The notes below the pieces were generated by a model that saw nothing but the letters and a program-made list of their open reading frames with translations, searched no databases and was not told the origin of the DNA. This document shows, in pieces, positions 11,867 through 23,318 of a stretch of DNA of 64,000 bases (positions are counted from its first letter, which is position 1; the number at the start of each line of letters is the position of its first letter). Made by a program: the position numbers and the translations under genes. Source of the stretch: Heterostelium album PN500 (taxonomy: Eukaryota > Evosea > Eumycetozoa > Acytosteliales > Acytosteliaceae). Location of the stretch: positions 1,612,001 to 1,676,000 of the forward strand of contig NW_008805065.1 in assembly GCF_000004825.1 (NCBI RefSeq). Direction: 5' to 3'.

Positions 11867-12716
11867 TTATACTAATGATCTTTCAGATTGATTCTCAAAG
11901 AATAGATAGTCAACAAGGAAGAGTGCTCCAAGTAGCAGTGCCTTTTGTTGTGACGATGAGTCAGGAGGGAAATTGATAAAGAAATTGTCGGCATCTGTGA
12001 AAAGTTCTTTCTTCCAACCGGACCATTTCTTTTCGATCTCACCGACTTCGTCACCGTCGTCTCCCCAACCACTGGATGTACCGTTACCCTGTCGAATTGA
12101 AAGACTGTAGTTGCTGCAACCACAACATTGACCGATGACACGATACACCTCATTACCAGTGTCATCGAAGACATTGAGTACTGGCAGACAACAACTGAAT
12201 CTCTCTTTTATTCTACCGAGATACTTTCCTGGCATGCTCGATGCTTCACCCAAGAATATCTCTGCCTCCTGGTGACAACTTTCGACACAGCAACAGCAAC
12301 AACAACCTTGACGTCCGCAATGATATCTGAGATGAAGAACATAAATAAGTTATTACTACTTCCACTAATCAAAACGATAATATCGTTAATAAACTTACGG
12401 TCTTTTAATTTTTAATATTTCATGACCTTCAAGTGTTCTAATTGTCATTTTAAACTTTCTATATTTTCCACAGCATAAAAGACAACCATTGCTTGTATGC
12501 TCTCTTGCAATGAGAATATCTGATTTCTTTTTGTTAATTTATATCTAAATAAATAAAATAACAGTTCTCTTCTAACATACGCTCATTGTTGGGAGTATAT
12601 ACTTTATACTCATTTTCATGCTCCAAACCACATAGTAACTCCCACCATTTGCCTCTTGGTCTTTGTTTAACGATCAAAGTATTGAAATTATTTAGAACAT
12701 CTAAATACGGGTCCAT
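11867..12716 (-). CDS. Phospholipid scramblase family protein
   Basis: Scramblase (PLSCR/LURAP) family, membrane-associated proteins linked to Ca2+-dependent lipid redistribution. Exons are 12563-12716, 12399-12519 and 11867-12326, giving 244 residues. Splice choices are fixed by phase. Landmarks shared with human PLSCR1: NEYKVYTPNN near residue 35, a Cys-rich stretch GCCCCCCVESCHQEAEI that may be palmitoylated, the ERFSCCLPVLNVFDDTGNEV segment, and the C-terminal FTDADNFFINFP ... LLLGALFLVDYLFFENQ, which contains the Ca2+-binding-like acidic motif and the single C-terminal membrane helix. It lacks the long Pro-rich N-terminus of vertebrate members. The exon 1 donor (GTTATT) is weaker than others in the window. 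Confidence 0.9.
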
Positions 12717-13583
12717 TTTTAGCTTTTTTTTTATTTTGTTTTTTAAAAAGATATTTTATTGTATTGTTTTATTTACAATACATAAAGAAATAAATAATAA
12801 ATATTACAAATCATCAATTTAAATAATTAATCATCAAGTTTATTAATAACAATATTGATGTGCTAATATTATTGGATTTAAGTTCAACACCATATTTATT
12901 TTAAAATTGATTTTTATTTTTAAAAATAAAATAAATAACCTTATAACATGTGTTGTCGTCGTTGTTAGATTCCCCACTACCATATAAAGAGAATAAAAAT
13001 GAAAAAAAATTGTAATCATTTGATAATTTAAAAAATTAATAATAATAATATTGATAAAGTGCAAAGTACTTTGTTTTTGGTTAATGAAGGTTTTTTATTT
13101 TAAATTAATTTATAGATGGAACTGTTATACCCCAATCTAAACTTATTATTATGATTACAAAAATAAAATTATGATTGTTTTGAATTGGATACCATTGATT
13201 GGAACCCACTACAAGTTGCTGTATCTTAAGATTATGTTTAAGTATACTATACTAACTATACTATAGTATTATTGAGTAGAAAAAACAATACTATCTTTTT
13301 AATTATATTTATATATCTATTTAAAATATAATTTGATGATATTAAAAAATTGTCTGGAATTATTGTTATTATATTATTATTAAGTGTTTTTAGAATTGAT
13401 TATTGATTGTGAAAATAATTATATAGGACAAAGAGAGAAAGAGAAAGAAAGGTAATGTAATGTTGAAAAAAAATATGTCTTTCTCTCTTTTTTTTGATTT
13501 TATATAATGAAATAGATGATATGTTATGATGAAAAATTATTAAATAATTCTATTTAAATATATAATAAAAAAATATGTGTGAT
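12717..13583. other. Spacer upstream of scramblase gene
   Basis: Extremely AT-rich, about 870 bp. No coding sequence, RNA gene or structured repeat can be supported. A short leftward frame at 12843-13064 is Ile/Asn/Phe-rich noise. Confidence 0.5.
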
Positions 13584-13997
13584 TTATAGCTTTGAGACGA
13601 TGGGAATCTTTAACTTTTCCAATTTCTCTTTGGCAATGTTGATCTCTAAAACACCGTCGTTCATGGTTGCCTTGATCTTGGCTGGATCGGTTCCAGGTGG
13701 CAAACGATAGGAACGTATGAACTTGCCATACGATGACTCTATACGATGACACTTTTCAGTGTCGTCTTTCTTGTGGTACTTTTTCTCGCCACTGATGATA
13801 ATGGTCGATGCATCCTTTGAGACATCGATTGAAACGTTGTCTTTGCTCAGACCTGGCAACTCGAAAACAATGACAATACTCGATTCATTCTCTTTGATAT
13901 CTACAGCTGGACGCCAAATACTGATTCTAGTTGGTGAATGTGTGTCAAACAGTTTCCTCTGAAGCTTTTTCATTTCTTTACTTGGGTGAAATTCCAT
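13584..13997 (-). CDS. Small heat-shock protein, Hsp20/alpha-crystallin
   Basis: An ATP-independent holdase chaperone of 137 residues, intronless as is common for stress genes. The alpha-crystallin domain begins WRPAVDIKENESSIVIVFELPG near residue 28 in two contiguous parts, continues with the SKDNVSIDVSKDASTIIISGEKK strands, and includes SSYGKFIRSYRLPPGTDPAKIKA. The canonical GVL motif is present as NDGVLEINIAK. The C-terminus has the I-x-I/V type anchor IPIV before SKL. The terminal SKL tripeptide also matches a type 1 peroxisomal targeting signal, so peroxisomal localisation is possible. I found no convincing heat-shock element array in the 200 bp upstream. Confidence 0.95.
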   Translation of the reverse strand: MEFHPSKEMKKLQRKLFDTHSPTRISIWRPAVDIKENESSIVIVFELPGLSKDNVSIDVSKDASTIIISGEKKYHKKDDTEKCHRIESSYGKFIRSYRLPPGTDPAKIKATMNDGVLEINIAKEKLEKLKIPIVSKL

Positions 13998-15636
13998 TTT
14001 TCCAGATATATTATTGTTGTTATTATTATTTGTATTGGATTGTACTGGTTGAATAATTTGTTCTTTAAACTATATATTTATAATGGAATTTAATTAATAT
14101 ATTTTAGTTTATAAATATGATATATATTTATTTTATTTTGATAGGTGAGTTTATAAGATTGTTTTTTAGGCAAGATTTAACAAAGAAAAGGAAGAAGAAT
14201 CCTATTTTAGGTCAGATTTGAATCGATCACATACACAATTTACTTTAAAGAAAAGAAAAGCAAACAAGATTGAATGAAATATTGACGTCAATGTAAAGAA
14301 TTGCTTGTTAAGGTTGATTTTAATTGAGGGGATGACTATTATAATGTTATTATTATTATAATTACAAGCGAATAGCAAATCAATAAATAAATCTTAAAGT
14401 ACTAAAATAAAAATTTGCCATTTGTGTGTTGTGTTTTGGTGACTATTTATAAATAAATAGATAGATTGTTAACTATCCAACATTTGGATGATAGTCCTGT
14501 AACACATTTCAAATCCTTTTAATAATTAATATTTAAAATTGAAGTGGTTATTTCTTTTCTCTTTGTGTTTTTAAAAAAAATAACAAACAAGTGTGTTTAT
14601 TAATAATTTTCTGTTTAATATAACTCTGAGATTTCAATCTCTCTTTGCCTGCTGTAATTAAACACACACACACGTTATTAAACAAATTAAGATTGTAGCT
14701 ATTCAATTATAAACAATTCTAATTATTAACAACCAATCAATAAAATCAAACTAGATTGGTACCGATTGAAATCTTTTGTTTGATGATCCAATATTAATAA
14801 ATTAAAGAAAAGCAACAAAACAAATGTTACAAAAACAAAAAAAAGAACAACATGAGAATGAGAACATAATTACATAACATGTCATACATTTCTAACACTT
14901 TTATATAAAATGTAAAAGACTTTTTACTTTTTAAATATATATATATATAAAAAGATATCTTTGTAAAATAGTACAACAAATACAATATTTATAATTAGAT
15001 GTTTTAGTTTGATAAGCTTACCTCCATTGTTTTGTTTTGTTTGTTTTATTTATATTGCAGTAAAAAAGTAAACTTTTTATTGTTTGCTTTCCCTTTTCCC
15101 TTTTAATTAGAAATGTAATTAGAAAATCTAATGCTACAAAATGTATCTGCTTGAATAAAATTATTGTTTGTTGTAGTTATTTTATTAGCTGTTGTTGAAA
15201 AAAAAAAAAGAAACAAATGAAAGTGTTTACTTTTTCCCAATTATTTTATCTGATTATTAATCTATTGGTGCAAAAAATAAATAAATATATTAATATCACC
15301 TCTGAGAGTGGGAAAAATTTGATGTTTTTTGATTCACACACTGGGATTTCCCATTTGAAATTTCGTTTTTAATGTTATTAATTTTTTGACATTTCAGCGT
15401 TGTTTTTTTTTTTTTTTTTTTTATTTCGTTGCAAAAATCATGTCGGTATTATAATTTAAACTTTGCATAGATATTTTGTTTAAATCAATTATTTTTTTAT
15501 TTATTTAATTAAATTTAAATATAGGTTAGTGGGTTGATTTCTATGTAGAAGTTTAAGATCGATTTTTACTGATCAATAGATCAATCAATCACACTATCAA
15601 TTCAACAAAACAAACAACAACAATCTCCCATTATTA
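13998..15636. other. Long AT-rich spacer
   Basis: About 1.6 kb between the Hsp20 start and the 3' end of the NERD1-like gene, both leftward. It contains homopolymer runs (for example T at 15404-15422), a short hairpin near 14630 (GAGATTTCAATCTC) and a dinucleotide AC run near 14664. No gene or conserved RNA recognised. Confidence 0.5.
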
Positions 15637-17810
15637 TTAGTCTGTTGATCTTTTTCCACTGGTGGTGTTTCCAATGATATTGCTTACAAAAGCGGTGCTG
15701 AGATTTTTTGGTGTAAATTTAGAAGATGAACTATTTTTCTGTGATTTGAGTGTGTTGTTGAGACCAAATAATCTTGAAGTTGTCGATGAAGATGATGATG
15801 AATGTGATGAAGATGTTGATTGGTTTCCAAGTCCAAGATATAACATCACTGTGAAAGCGAGTGATATGATAATGACAAAGAGCGAGAGGATGAATGTGGA
15901 GTGTCCACGCTCCAGTTGGTAGACATAGTATCCGTGAACCGTTGGCACAATGACATCGTTGTAACCATCGTTGTTTAGATCACCGATAATTGGTGGTCCC
16001 ATTGGCATTACACTCAACGCTGCAGCATCGGTTGGTTGATAGTGCTCTTGCTCGCCAGCGGCATGGCTCTTTGACGCACTCATTCCACCCGCCAACTTCT
16101 GACTACCCTTCTTTCCAAGTCTCTCACTGATGAGAATCTCACCCTGTTGATCGAGAATCACAATGTGATCGGCTACCGCCAACAGATTTGTTTTCGGTCC
16201 GTACACCTCCAGTGAGAATGCTTGGATTGACGGGTGCGGATAGGGTTGGCCGTCTTTCTGCCAGCGCGCGTCAGTGTCGCGCTGCCAGTTGGCACGTCCA
16301 GTGTGGCGAACACTCGTAATCTTACCGCTGTTTACAAGGAATACAACGTCGTTGAGCTTGGCCGATCCGGCAACTGTGTTGGCGCTGGCAATGATGGCAG
16401 GCGCCACTGTTTGTGCGCCACGCGAAACTTCGGCAGCTGGCGAGCTTCGCCAGAAGAAATAGTCGAAATCCATTCCACCCTCATGGCAAATCGATCGATT
16501 GAAAAGGTAGTCACGTGGTGGCAAACCAGACATTCCTAGAGCCAAACAAATCTCCTGTCTTCTATTCCTCGAGAACATCGACGAGCCTGGCAAGTTGCCG
16601 GCAATCGCATGAACCTGGTCGACCACTCCATCGTTATTCAAATCGGTGTAGGTAATGTAGTGATCGCTATTCTCTGCCTTATTTGTTGAGTCCAATAGCA
16701 GCTTGCAGAGAGTTCTACCATTCTGTAGCTGAATAACTTCCATTCCCGCTTTGGTGTGGGCAATCACCACGTTTGGCTCGTCGATGTGGTCGGTCTCTGC
16801 ATGTGGGTATTGTGCGGGCGCGCTATTTCCACCGGTAAGTCCTTCAAAATGCGATGGATGTACTCCAATTACCTCGGTATTCCAATCGGCTTCGTTGTTT
16901 CCCTTGGTAGGGTTGTGTCTGTTCGCCCCCTGCTTCTCGAAATGCGCCAGTTGGAAACGAGTATCAAACTTTGACGACCAACGATGTGGCATTGCCGCGA
17001 GCATCGACTGCTTGTAGCTCTTCCAACTGACCTCACCGATGTGCTCCAACAGCGAATACACATGTTGCTTATAGCTATGACGTTTCTCGTCGTGATGTTC
17101 CTCATCGGCATGAGTATTCTCCGGTAGGAACGATAGTTCATCGTGATGCCAATGCATCTGTCCATTGTAAGCACTGAAAGCATAGAATGAGAAATGATTC
17201 TCATCTCTATGAACCTCTTCTTTCTCATGGTCATGAGCATGAGCATCGCCTTCTTTACTGGCTGTTTCTCCAGTGGCAGTAGCAGCGGTTGGATCACCTT
17301 CATCTAGAGTACCGACTTTCGATGCCAGTGCATTCGGGTCGATTCCAATTGCCGGTGTGATATGCGAGCGGTGCAGTTCGTTCGGTATCGCTTCGAGACG
17401 TCCACCGACAATGATCAGTCCGTTCGAAACCACCTGTATCGTAACCTCGGAATGATAGTGATTCTTTGGTATTTCATCGACGACGTAACGCTCCCACAGC
17501 GGTTTCAGCTGGTGATCAAACACCAGTACTTCCCACTCCTCAGTGACAACGACCACCAGCTGCGTCGAACTGGTTCTACTGATGTACGGTGTTGCATAGC
17601 CAGTCTGTAGCGCCACTATTCTTCTGCCGCTGGACAAACCAACTTTAGACGCCAGAGAAACTTCATAGCGAAGACTAGCTTTTCCCATGGAAGTCGATTT
17701 TCCACCGACCACAGAATCATCTGCCAACACAGGATCTACAATTCTAATCTTATGATCTGTTGTTACATATATAATCTCTGTTTGTTTGTTTTTAAAAAGA
17801 TAAATTAAAA

Positions 17811-17841
<31 letters not shown>

Positions 17842-18084
17842 CATGTTCCCAAATTTGATTTTGTCTATTTGATTGTTCATACCATTCTTTCCATCACCGT
17901 CCAAGTCAGTGATGATTGGATTTGGTAATACCTCATTGATTTGAGGATAATGTGAATTTGCATACTGATTCGTATCTATAGGTATAATAAATGATAGTCT
18001 GGCATTGTGATCTCTATTCGAATGGAATGAGAGCAACACAATAACCATACATACCAAAATCATCCATGCATCTCTTTGTCTCAT
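15637..18084 (-). CDS. FG-GAP membrane protein, homologue of plant NERD1
   Basis: Exons 17883-18084 and 15637-17777 join in phase to give 780 residues. The N-terminus MRQRDAWMILVCMVIVLLS is a signal anchor and a C-terminal hydrophobic segment (FILSLFVIIISLAFTVML) lies near residue 720, so the bulk should be lumenal or extracellular. FG-GAP-like Ca2+-binding loops are visible: ITDLDGDGKNEIIY near 62, YTDLNNDGVVDQVHA, and IGDLNNDGYNDVIVPT before the C-terminal helix. Segments such as SGRRIVALQTG, VVVVTEEWEVLVFDHQLKPLW, MPHRWSSKFDT and NGRTLCKLLL parallel Arabidopsis NERD1 (At3g51050), a secretory-pathway protein needed for root growth and pollen tube attraction. The biochemical role is unknown. 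A His/Glu-rich insert (about residues 195-250) and a Ser-rich tail are species-specific. Confidence 0.85.
17815..17841. repeat. AAACT pentanucleotide repeat in NERD1-like intron
   Basis: About five tandem copies of AAACT lie in the single intron of the FG-GAP gene, which spans 17778-17882. Confidence 0.85.
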
Positions 18085-18849
18085 TCTCTCTGTATATATA
18101 CTATATTTATTTACAAAAATATCTTATAAAAACTAACTATACAATTATATATATATCTATATATTAATGATTCATAATATCAATAAATATAAAAATAACT
18201 ATTTTTAAATAAATCAAAACTTAATCAAATTTAATTAAACCAACAGATCACTTTATTTAAACACACACAACTCTCAACATCATCATGCAATTTCATTTAT
18301 TTTTGCCAGATGCAAAAACATAAAAATAATACAATTCAACAATAAAAGTTAGAAAGAACATGTAATGCTTATCAATGAAAATGATATTAATGTTAATCAA
18401 ACAATTGTAAAATCATCATCATATTGTTAATTTATTAATAACATTATTTTTTTTTTATTTTTATTAAAAATATTATACTTTTTTTTTTTATATAGTAATA
18501 ATGTTAAAAATAACAAATATATTAAAAATTGGTTATAATTATAAAAAGTAAAAAGAAAGATATCTTTCTTTTTATAAAATTATTATTATTTTTAAAAGTT
18601 TATTAATTATATTTTACTAAATCTTTAAAATAAAGCCCGGGCAAGGATTTAAGCAATGAGATGATATGAAAGTCCTCATTCGTGTTACTATTTTTTAAAA
18701 TTTTTAAAAACATTTTTTTTTCATTTTTTTGAATTTTGTTTTTTTTTCATGCACATTTTTTTTTTCGAAAGTAAGCAGGAGTAAACACGCTCAAACTGAC
18801 TTCTGTTTCTCTTTTTCGACAACCATACTATCAGAGGATAATAGGCAAA
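18085..18849. other. Divergent promoter region with a GC-only palindrome
   Basis: Upstream region shared by the NERD1-like gene (leftward) and ribosomal protein uL13 (rightward). Most of it is AT-rich. An isolated GCCCGGGC palindrome sits at 18635-18642, and a pyrimidine-rich stretch (CTTCTGTTTCTCTTTTTCG, 18801-18819) just before the uL13 ATG resembles a ribosomal-protein transcription start region. Confidence 0.45.
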
Positions 18850-20218
18850 ATGTTCCAAAAGGTAGATAATCAAATATTAATAAGATAATGATTTTTTAAA
18901 GTAATTAAGTTCAAAGCAATCAAATTCAATCGTTCGTTCGTTCGTCAAATAATACTTCAAAGAATAATCAATAAAAATAGAAATAATTAGTAAAATAGAT
19001 AAACAGATAATAGAAAATAAAAAAAGTGTTTGAAAATTATATCAGTAGCAATAATTAGTTAATAGTAACTAGAAAATAGTGAAACTATCTATCTTTACCT
19101 ACAATTATCTATATTTCTATTTAGTTTATAAATTTTCTCTATTTAGTTATAATTACACAGATATCATAAAATTTTCAAGATTTTCATCTTTCAGTGAAAT
19201 ATAACAGATTATAGTATTATATTCAGAATTCTATGAAAACAGATCTTTGACTCTTAGGATACAGATCATGTCATGAAATATTGAATTTCTAAAGAAAAAA
19301 TAAATAAATACTTTATAATCAACAATCAATCTATAAAAAACAATAATAACAACAACAATAATATCATAATAATAATAATAGTAGTAGTAGTAACAGTCAA
19401 GTAAAATATTATATAGAGTGATAAAAATCGAACGAACAACATTGAATTGATTTGACTTTGAAATTTTTTAAAAAATCGTTGTCACAAAAAAAACGTAAAA
19501 AAAGATCAAAAAAAAACGCTAACATGAAACTATCTTATTTTTCACACAAAAATCAATAGACTGTTGTAGTTGATGCTAAAGGACACCTTCTCGGTCGTCT
19601 CGCTTCCAAAGTTGCCAAAGAGCTCCTTTGTGGACAAAAGGTCGTCGTCGTCCGTTGTGAGGAACTCGTCATCTCCGGTCCATGTATGTAATCACACAAC
19701 TTTTTGTTTAACAAAACAAATCTGTTCTGTTCATTTCAAACTGAAACTAACAAAATATCAATATTATCATTATTATTATTATCATTATTATAGTGTACCG
19801 TAACAAGTTAAAGTGGGCTTCTTTCCTTAACCTCACTTGCAATACCAACCACGCCCGTGGTCAACGTCACAACCGTTCACCATCAAAGATCTTCTGGCGT
19901 GCCGTCCGTGGTATGTTGCCACATCGTACTCCACGTGGTATGTTGGCTCTCCACAGATTGAAGATGTTCGAGGGTTGCCCAGCTCCATACGACAGAGTCA
20001 AGAAGATGGTTGTACCAGAGGCTCTCCGTGTCGTCAAGATGAACCCATGCCGTAAATTCACCGTTCTCGGTCAATTGGCCCAACAAGTCGGTTGGAAATA
20101 CAGAGACGTCGTTGCCAAGCTCGAAGTCACCAGAAAGCAAAAGGCTGCCTCCCACTACCGTAAGGCTGCTCTCCTCCGTCTTTACCAATCTCAAGCTCTC
20201 AAGAAGGTCAATGCTTAA
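18850..20218 (+). CDS. rpl13a: 60S ribosomal protein L13a (uL13)
   Basis: uL13 of the large cytosolic subunit. Exons are 18850-18861, 19560-19683 and 19794-20218, giving 186 residues. Exon 1 encodes only MFQK and is followed by a 698-nt intron, long for this genome. Exon 2 carries [20 protein letters not shown] and [12 protein letters not shown]; exon 3 starts YRNKLKW and contains [21 protein letters not shown], the family signature. The codons are much more G+C-rich (CGT, CTC, GTC, AAG) than those of neighbours, as expected for a highly expressed gene. Start and splice phases are unambiguous. Confidence 0.96.
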
Positions 20219-20491
20219 ATTATTTATGCGTTAACATCATAAAATAAATGCCAAATATTAATCCTCTTAAAAAGAATCTACTACTGCTGCTGCTACTACC
20301 AAGCACATTTTCACATGAAAATTGTTGTTGTTGTTGTTTATTAAAATTAAATCTCATGTCTATCTTTGTTTGAATTATGTTTAATTTGTGTAATCAATTG
20401 ATATATATCTAAATCAATTAATCAATTGTATTGTTGTTGTTGTCCAACAAAATCAAGATCAATACAATTCATTTATCATTTATCATTTAAT

Positions 20492-21348
20492 ATGAATGTT
20501 AATGATAACAATAATAATAATAATAGTATAAATAAAAGTAAAAGTCAGCGTAAAATAAAGAATGATAATGATATAGTGGATGTTGATATTGAAGATTTAG
20601 ATTTAGATGTAGATGTAGATATTATAGATTTAGATAGTGATAGTAATAATAGTAGTAGTAGTTATAATAGTAAGAGTAGGAATAATGGTAATGAGTTAGT
20701 AGAGAACGATGATAGTGAGAATGATTATATGTATAAAGATAAATATTATAGTTTGGTGATATCCAGATGTTACTATCGGGTGTTCATTCGTCATATCTCA
20801 AAGATGAAAGTAGTACGATCGTATATGTTCGATCGTCGCTATACTTTTATTATGTATGAGCATATCAATATTTATTTGATAGAGTTGTTTGGCGATATCG
20901 TATCAAAGAATGTTCGATTCGACGACGACAAGTTGAAGTTCAGCTTTGTCATTGACGACAACAGTGGTGGAACCATAGAGTGTCTGCTTACCACTGCTGC
21001 AAGCACCTCTGACCAACAACTCAGAATTCAACAACAACTATCGAATCAACTGGTACTCGGTAGATTCGTACGTCTATGGGGATATCTAGATCTGACCAGT
21101 CAGAGTTGTCCGAGATGTATAGTCGATAGATTTGGTAATAATAAAACAAAAACTATATATATTATTATACTAGACATTCATTCATCATAACTAACTAACT
21201 TTAAATTAATTGTTATACATTACATTTAGAAGCAGTAGACGATGTCAATAAACAATCACTACTTTGGTTACAATGTATAGAATTACATCAAACTCTTTAT
21301 ATACCCTACTCAAAGTATTTAAGTAAACAGAGGCAAACACAACAGTAA
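20492..21348 (+). CDS. STN1-like OB-fold protein (CST telomere complex)
   Basis: Two exons, 20492-21134 and 21230-21348, give 253 residues. The first 85 residues are Asn/Asp/Ser-rich low complexity. The ordered part has SRCYYRVFIRHISKMKVV, which parallels the AKLYIRDIL motif at the start of the STN1 OB fold, then INIYLIELFGDIVSKNVRFDD, KFSFVIDDNSGGTIECLLT and LGRFVRLWGYLDL, matching the strand pattern G-x-V ... Y-x-VDDSTG-x-I-x-C ... G-x-x-V-R-x-x-G of STN1/OBFC1. The C-terminal SLLWLQCIELHQTLYIPYSKYL matches the helix after the STN1 OB fold. CST protects telomeric single strands and aids C-strand fill-in. The assignment is by remembered pattern; an RPA2-like protein is the alternative. The second OB or winged-helix region of human STN1 is absent. 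Confidence 0.6.
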
Positions 21349-22373
21349 TAGATAGATAAACAACAACAACAACAACAACATAATAGAAATAATAGTAACA
21401 AGATAGTATCAGATATAATCTATTAGCAAGAGTGTTTTTTTTCTTTTTTTCAACTCATAATATAATAATTAACAATTAATTAATCAAATTGCAATTCGAC
21501 AAAGGTATAGCTATTCAATAGATAGTGTATTTATTAAATGCCCTTTTAGAATATAATATAATATTTAAAGACAATAAAATCCCGATAATAATGATAATTT
21601 ATTAAATAATTTAATAATAAAACATTATAATTATTTACAAAGTAAACACCAATTTGTTACTACTATTTTGGTTACTATCTTTCAACTCTTAGTGGATTTA
21701 ATGATCACGATTAAGAAGAACAATAATTTTAAAAAAATAATGAATTGATTTTATTTTTATTTTGTGATACCATTGAGATAGGAAAACTAATCAAACAACA
21801 ATAACAATAGGGATAATGATAGAGTACAAGATGAAGCAAAGAGAAAAAAAGAAAAGTAATGATTGGATGATCATGTGGTATTTGAAGTATCTTATGTCAA
21901 CCATAATATGATTACTTCTTACTTGTCACTTCTTACTACTTATTTATAAGAGGAGTAGGAGGGTGTTAGTTAGGTTGGATGGAGTACGATTTATCTATAT
22001 ATAAGTATGTATGTATGTATGTAGAAGAAAGACTCACCTCACATCAATCATGTTTAGTTGGTTGGTTGGTTAGGAAATTGTTTTTGTAGAAAGTTTGTAA
22101 AGAAGTAAAGTCGATTAATATCAATTGGAAATTCAAGTAGGTGGGTGAGTTGGTTGGTCGTTAGTTGTTGTTGTTGTTTGTTTGTTGTCAGATTAAATAT
22201 CGAATAATCATAATAATCACTATCAATTTGTTGTTATTGGTGTCAAATTTGATTTTCCTACTTGTAAGCTGAAGACATATCTTATCCAATAGTTCAATCG
22301 CACATAGAATGATATTGATGTTGTTGACCGTATTTCTCAATGTTCAAACATTACTTATAGCATTCTAACAATC

Positions 22374-22409
<36 letters not shown>

Positions 22410-23153
22410 TGCCACATTATTATCCAATTGGATTATGAAAATAATAATTATTATTATACAGTCTAAATTTAATATGCATGTTTATTTGTTTGTTTTTTTT
22501 TTTTTTTGCAAAAAAAAGAATTATAAATATAATTATGAGTAGAAATGGATGGATGGATATATTCATTACATCAACATCAAGTCTGTGTGAAATCTGATTA
22601 CAAAGATAAAGCTTTATTATTCAATTGATAGAAAGTTTGGTTTTTCTTTGTTTTTATATGATCTCACTATAAAATTAACACATCTATTTAATAAATCTGA
22701 TGCAAAAAAATAAAATAATGTTGTTAAGCTTTATTATATCACTTTGGGATAAAGAATCCATCCCCAAACACCACTTCACCAAATCTAGAATATCATAAAA
22801 CAAAAACATTACATAACACACACACACCCACACTCTCTAAATAATAATGATCATAAAAATAAATCATAACAGTCGGTCACTACACACAAACACACACACT
22901 CACATGAAAACATATTATTTTATATGTTTGATCAAACAAATCAACTATTCATTATATCAATCGACATTACCTCCCCCATCTCTTGATCACGAGTGGAGTG
23001 AAACAAAACTGATTTCGACCATAAATATTGAATTGTTGAATTATTTGATTGATTGATTTGTTTTTGTTTTTGTTTTTGTTGTCTGTACATACTTATTTAC
23101 TTGTTGATGTACTTAATATTCGATTCTTTATAAAAAAAAACCAGTAATAAACA
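21349..23153. other. Gene-poor AT-rich region, left part
   Basis: No gene can be supported. The stretch contains microsatellites (ACA triplets at about 22374-22409, ATGT units at 22003-22022) and a C/A-rich segment at 22815-22835 with a G-box-like CACCCACAC. The rightward open frame at 22847-23056 is not convincing. Confidence 0.5.
22374..22409. repeat. (ACA)n microsatellite
   Basis: About twelve perfect copies of the triplet in noncoding DNA. Triplet microsatellites are abundant in dictyostelid genomes. Confidence 0.9.
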
Positions 23154-23318
23154 ATGCATACAGATTTAAAGAAAATGGAACATGAAAATCAAACACAAAA
23201 CCTTTCTTATCTATCTGGTGGTGGTTGTGGTAGAGCACCTGTCATTAATGACAATCCCACATTCAATATAAAAAATGATGCTGAACACCTCCAGAATTTT
23301 AACACCAACTTGTCCTAA
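23154..23318 (+). CDS. Candidate 54-residue protein in gene-poor region
   Basis: An uninterrupted frame from an AACAATG context encodes 54 residues beginning MHTDLKKMEHENQTQNLSY. The composition is balanced rather than low-complexity: a SGGGCGRAPVINDNPTFN segment followed by KNDAEHLQNFNTNLS. This differs clearly from chance frames in the same AT-rich region, which are Ile/Asn/Lys/Phe-rich. I do not recognise the family. It may be the only protein of a transcript with long untranslated regions. Comparison with other dictyostelids would decide. Confidence 0.45.
   Translation: MHTDLKKMEHENQTQNLSYLSGGGCGRAPVINDNPTFNIKNDAEHLQNFNTNLS

Noticed and set aside
13190-13240. Leftward GGTTCCAATC resembling a tRNA B box
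   Set aside because: No pairing T stem, no A box at the right distance and no acceptor stem.
22847-23056. Rightward 69-codon frame
   Set aside because: Composition matches random AT-rich sequence with a C/A microsatellite; no start context or splice logic.
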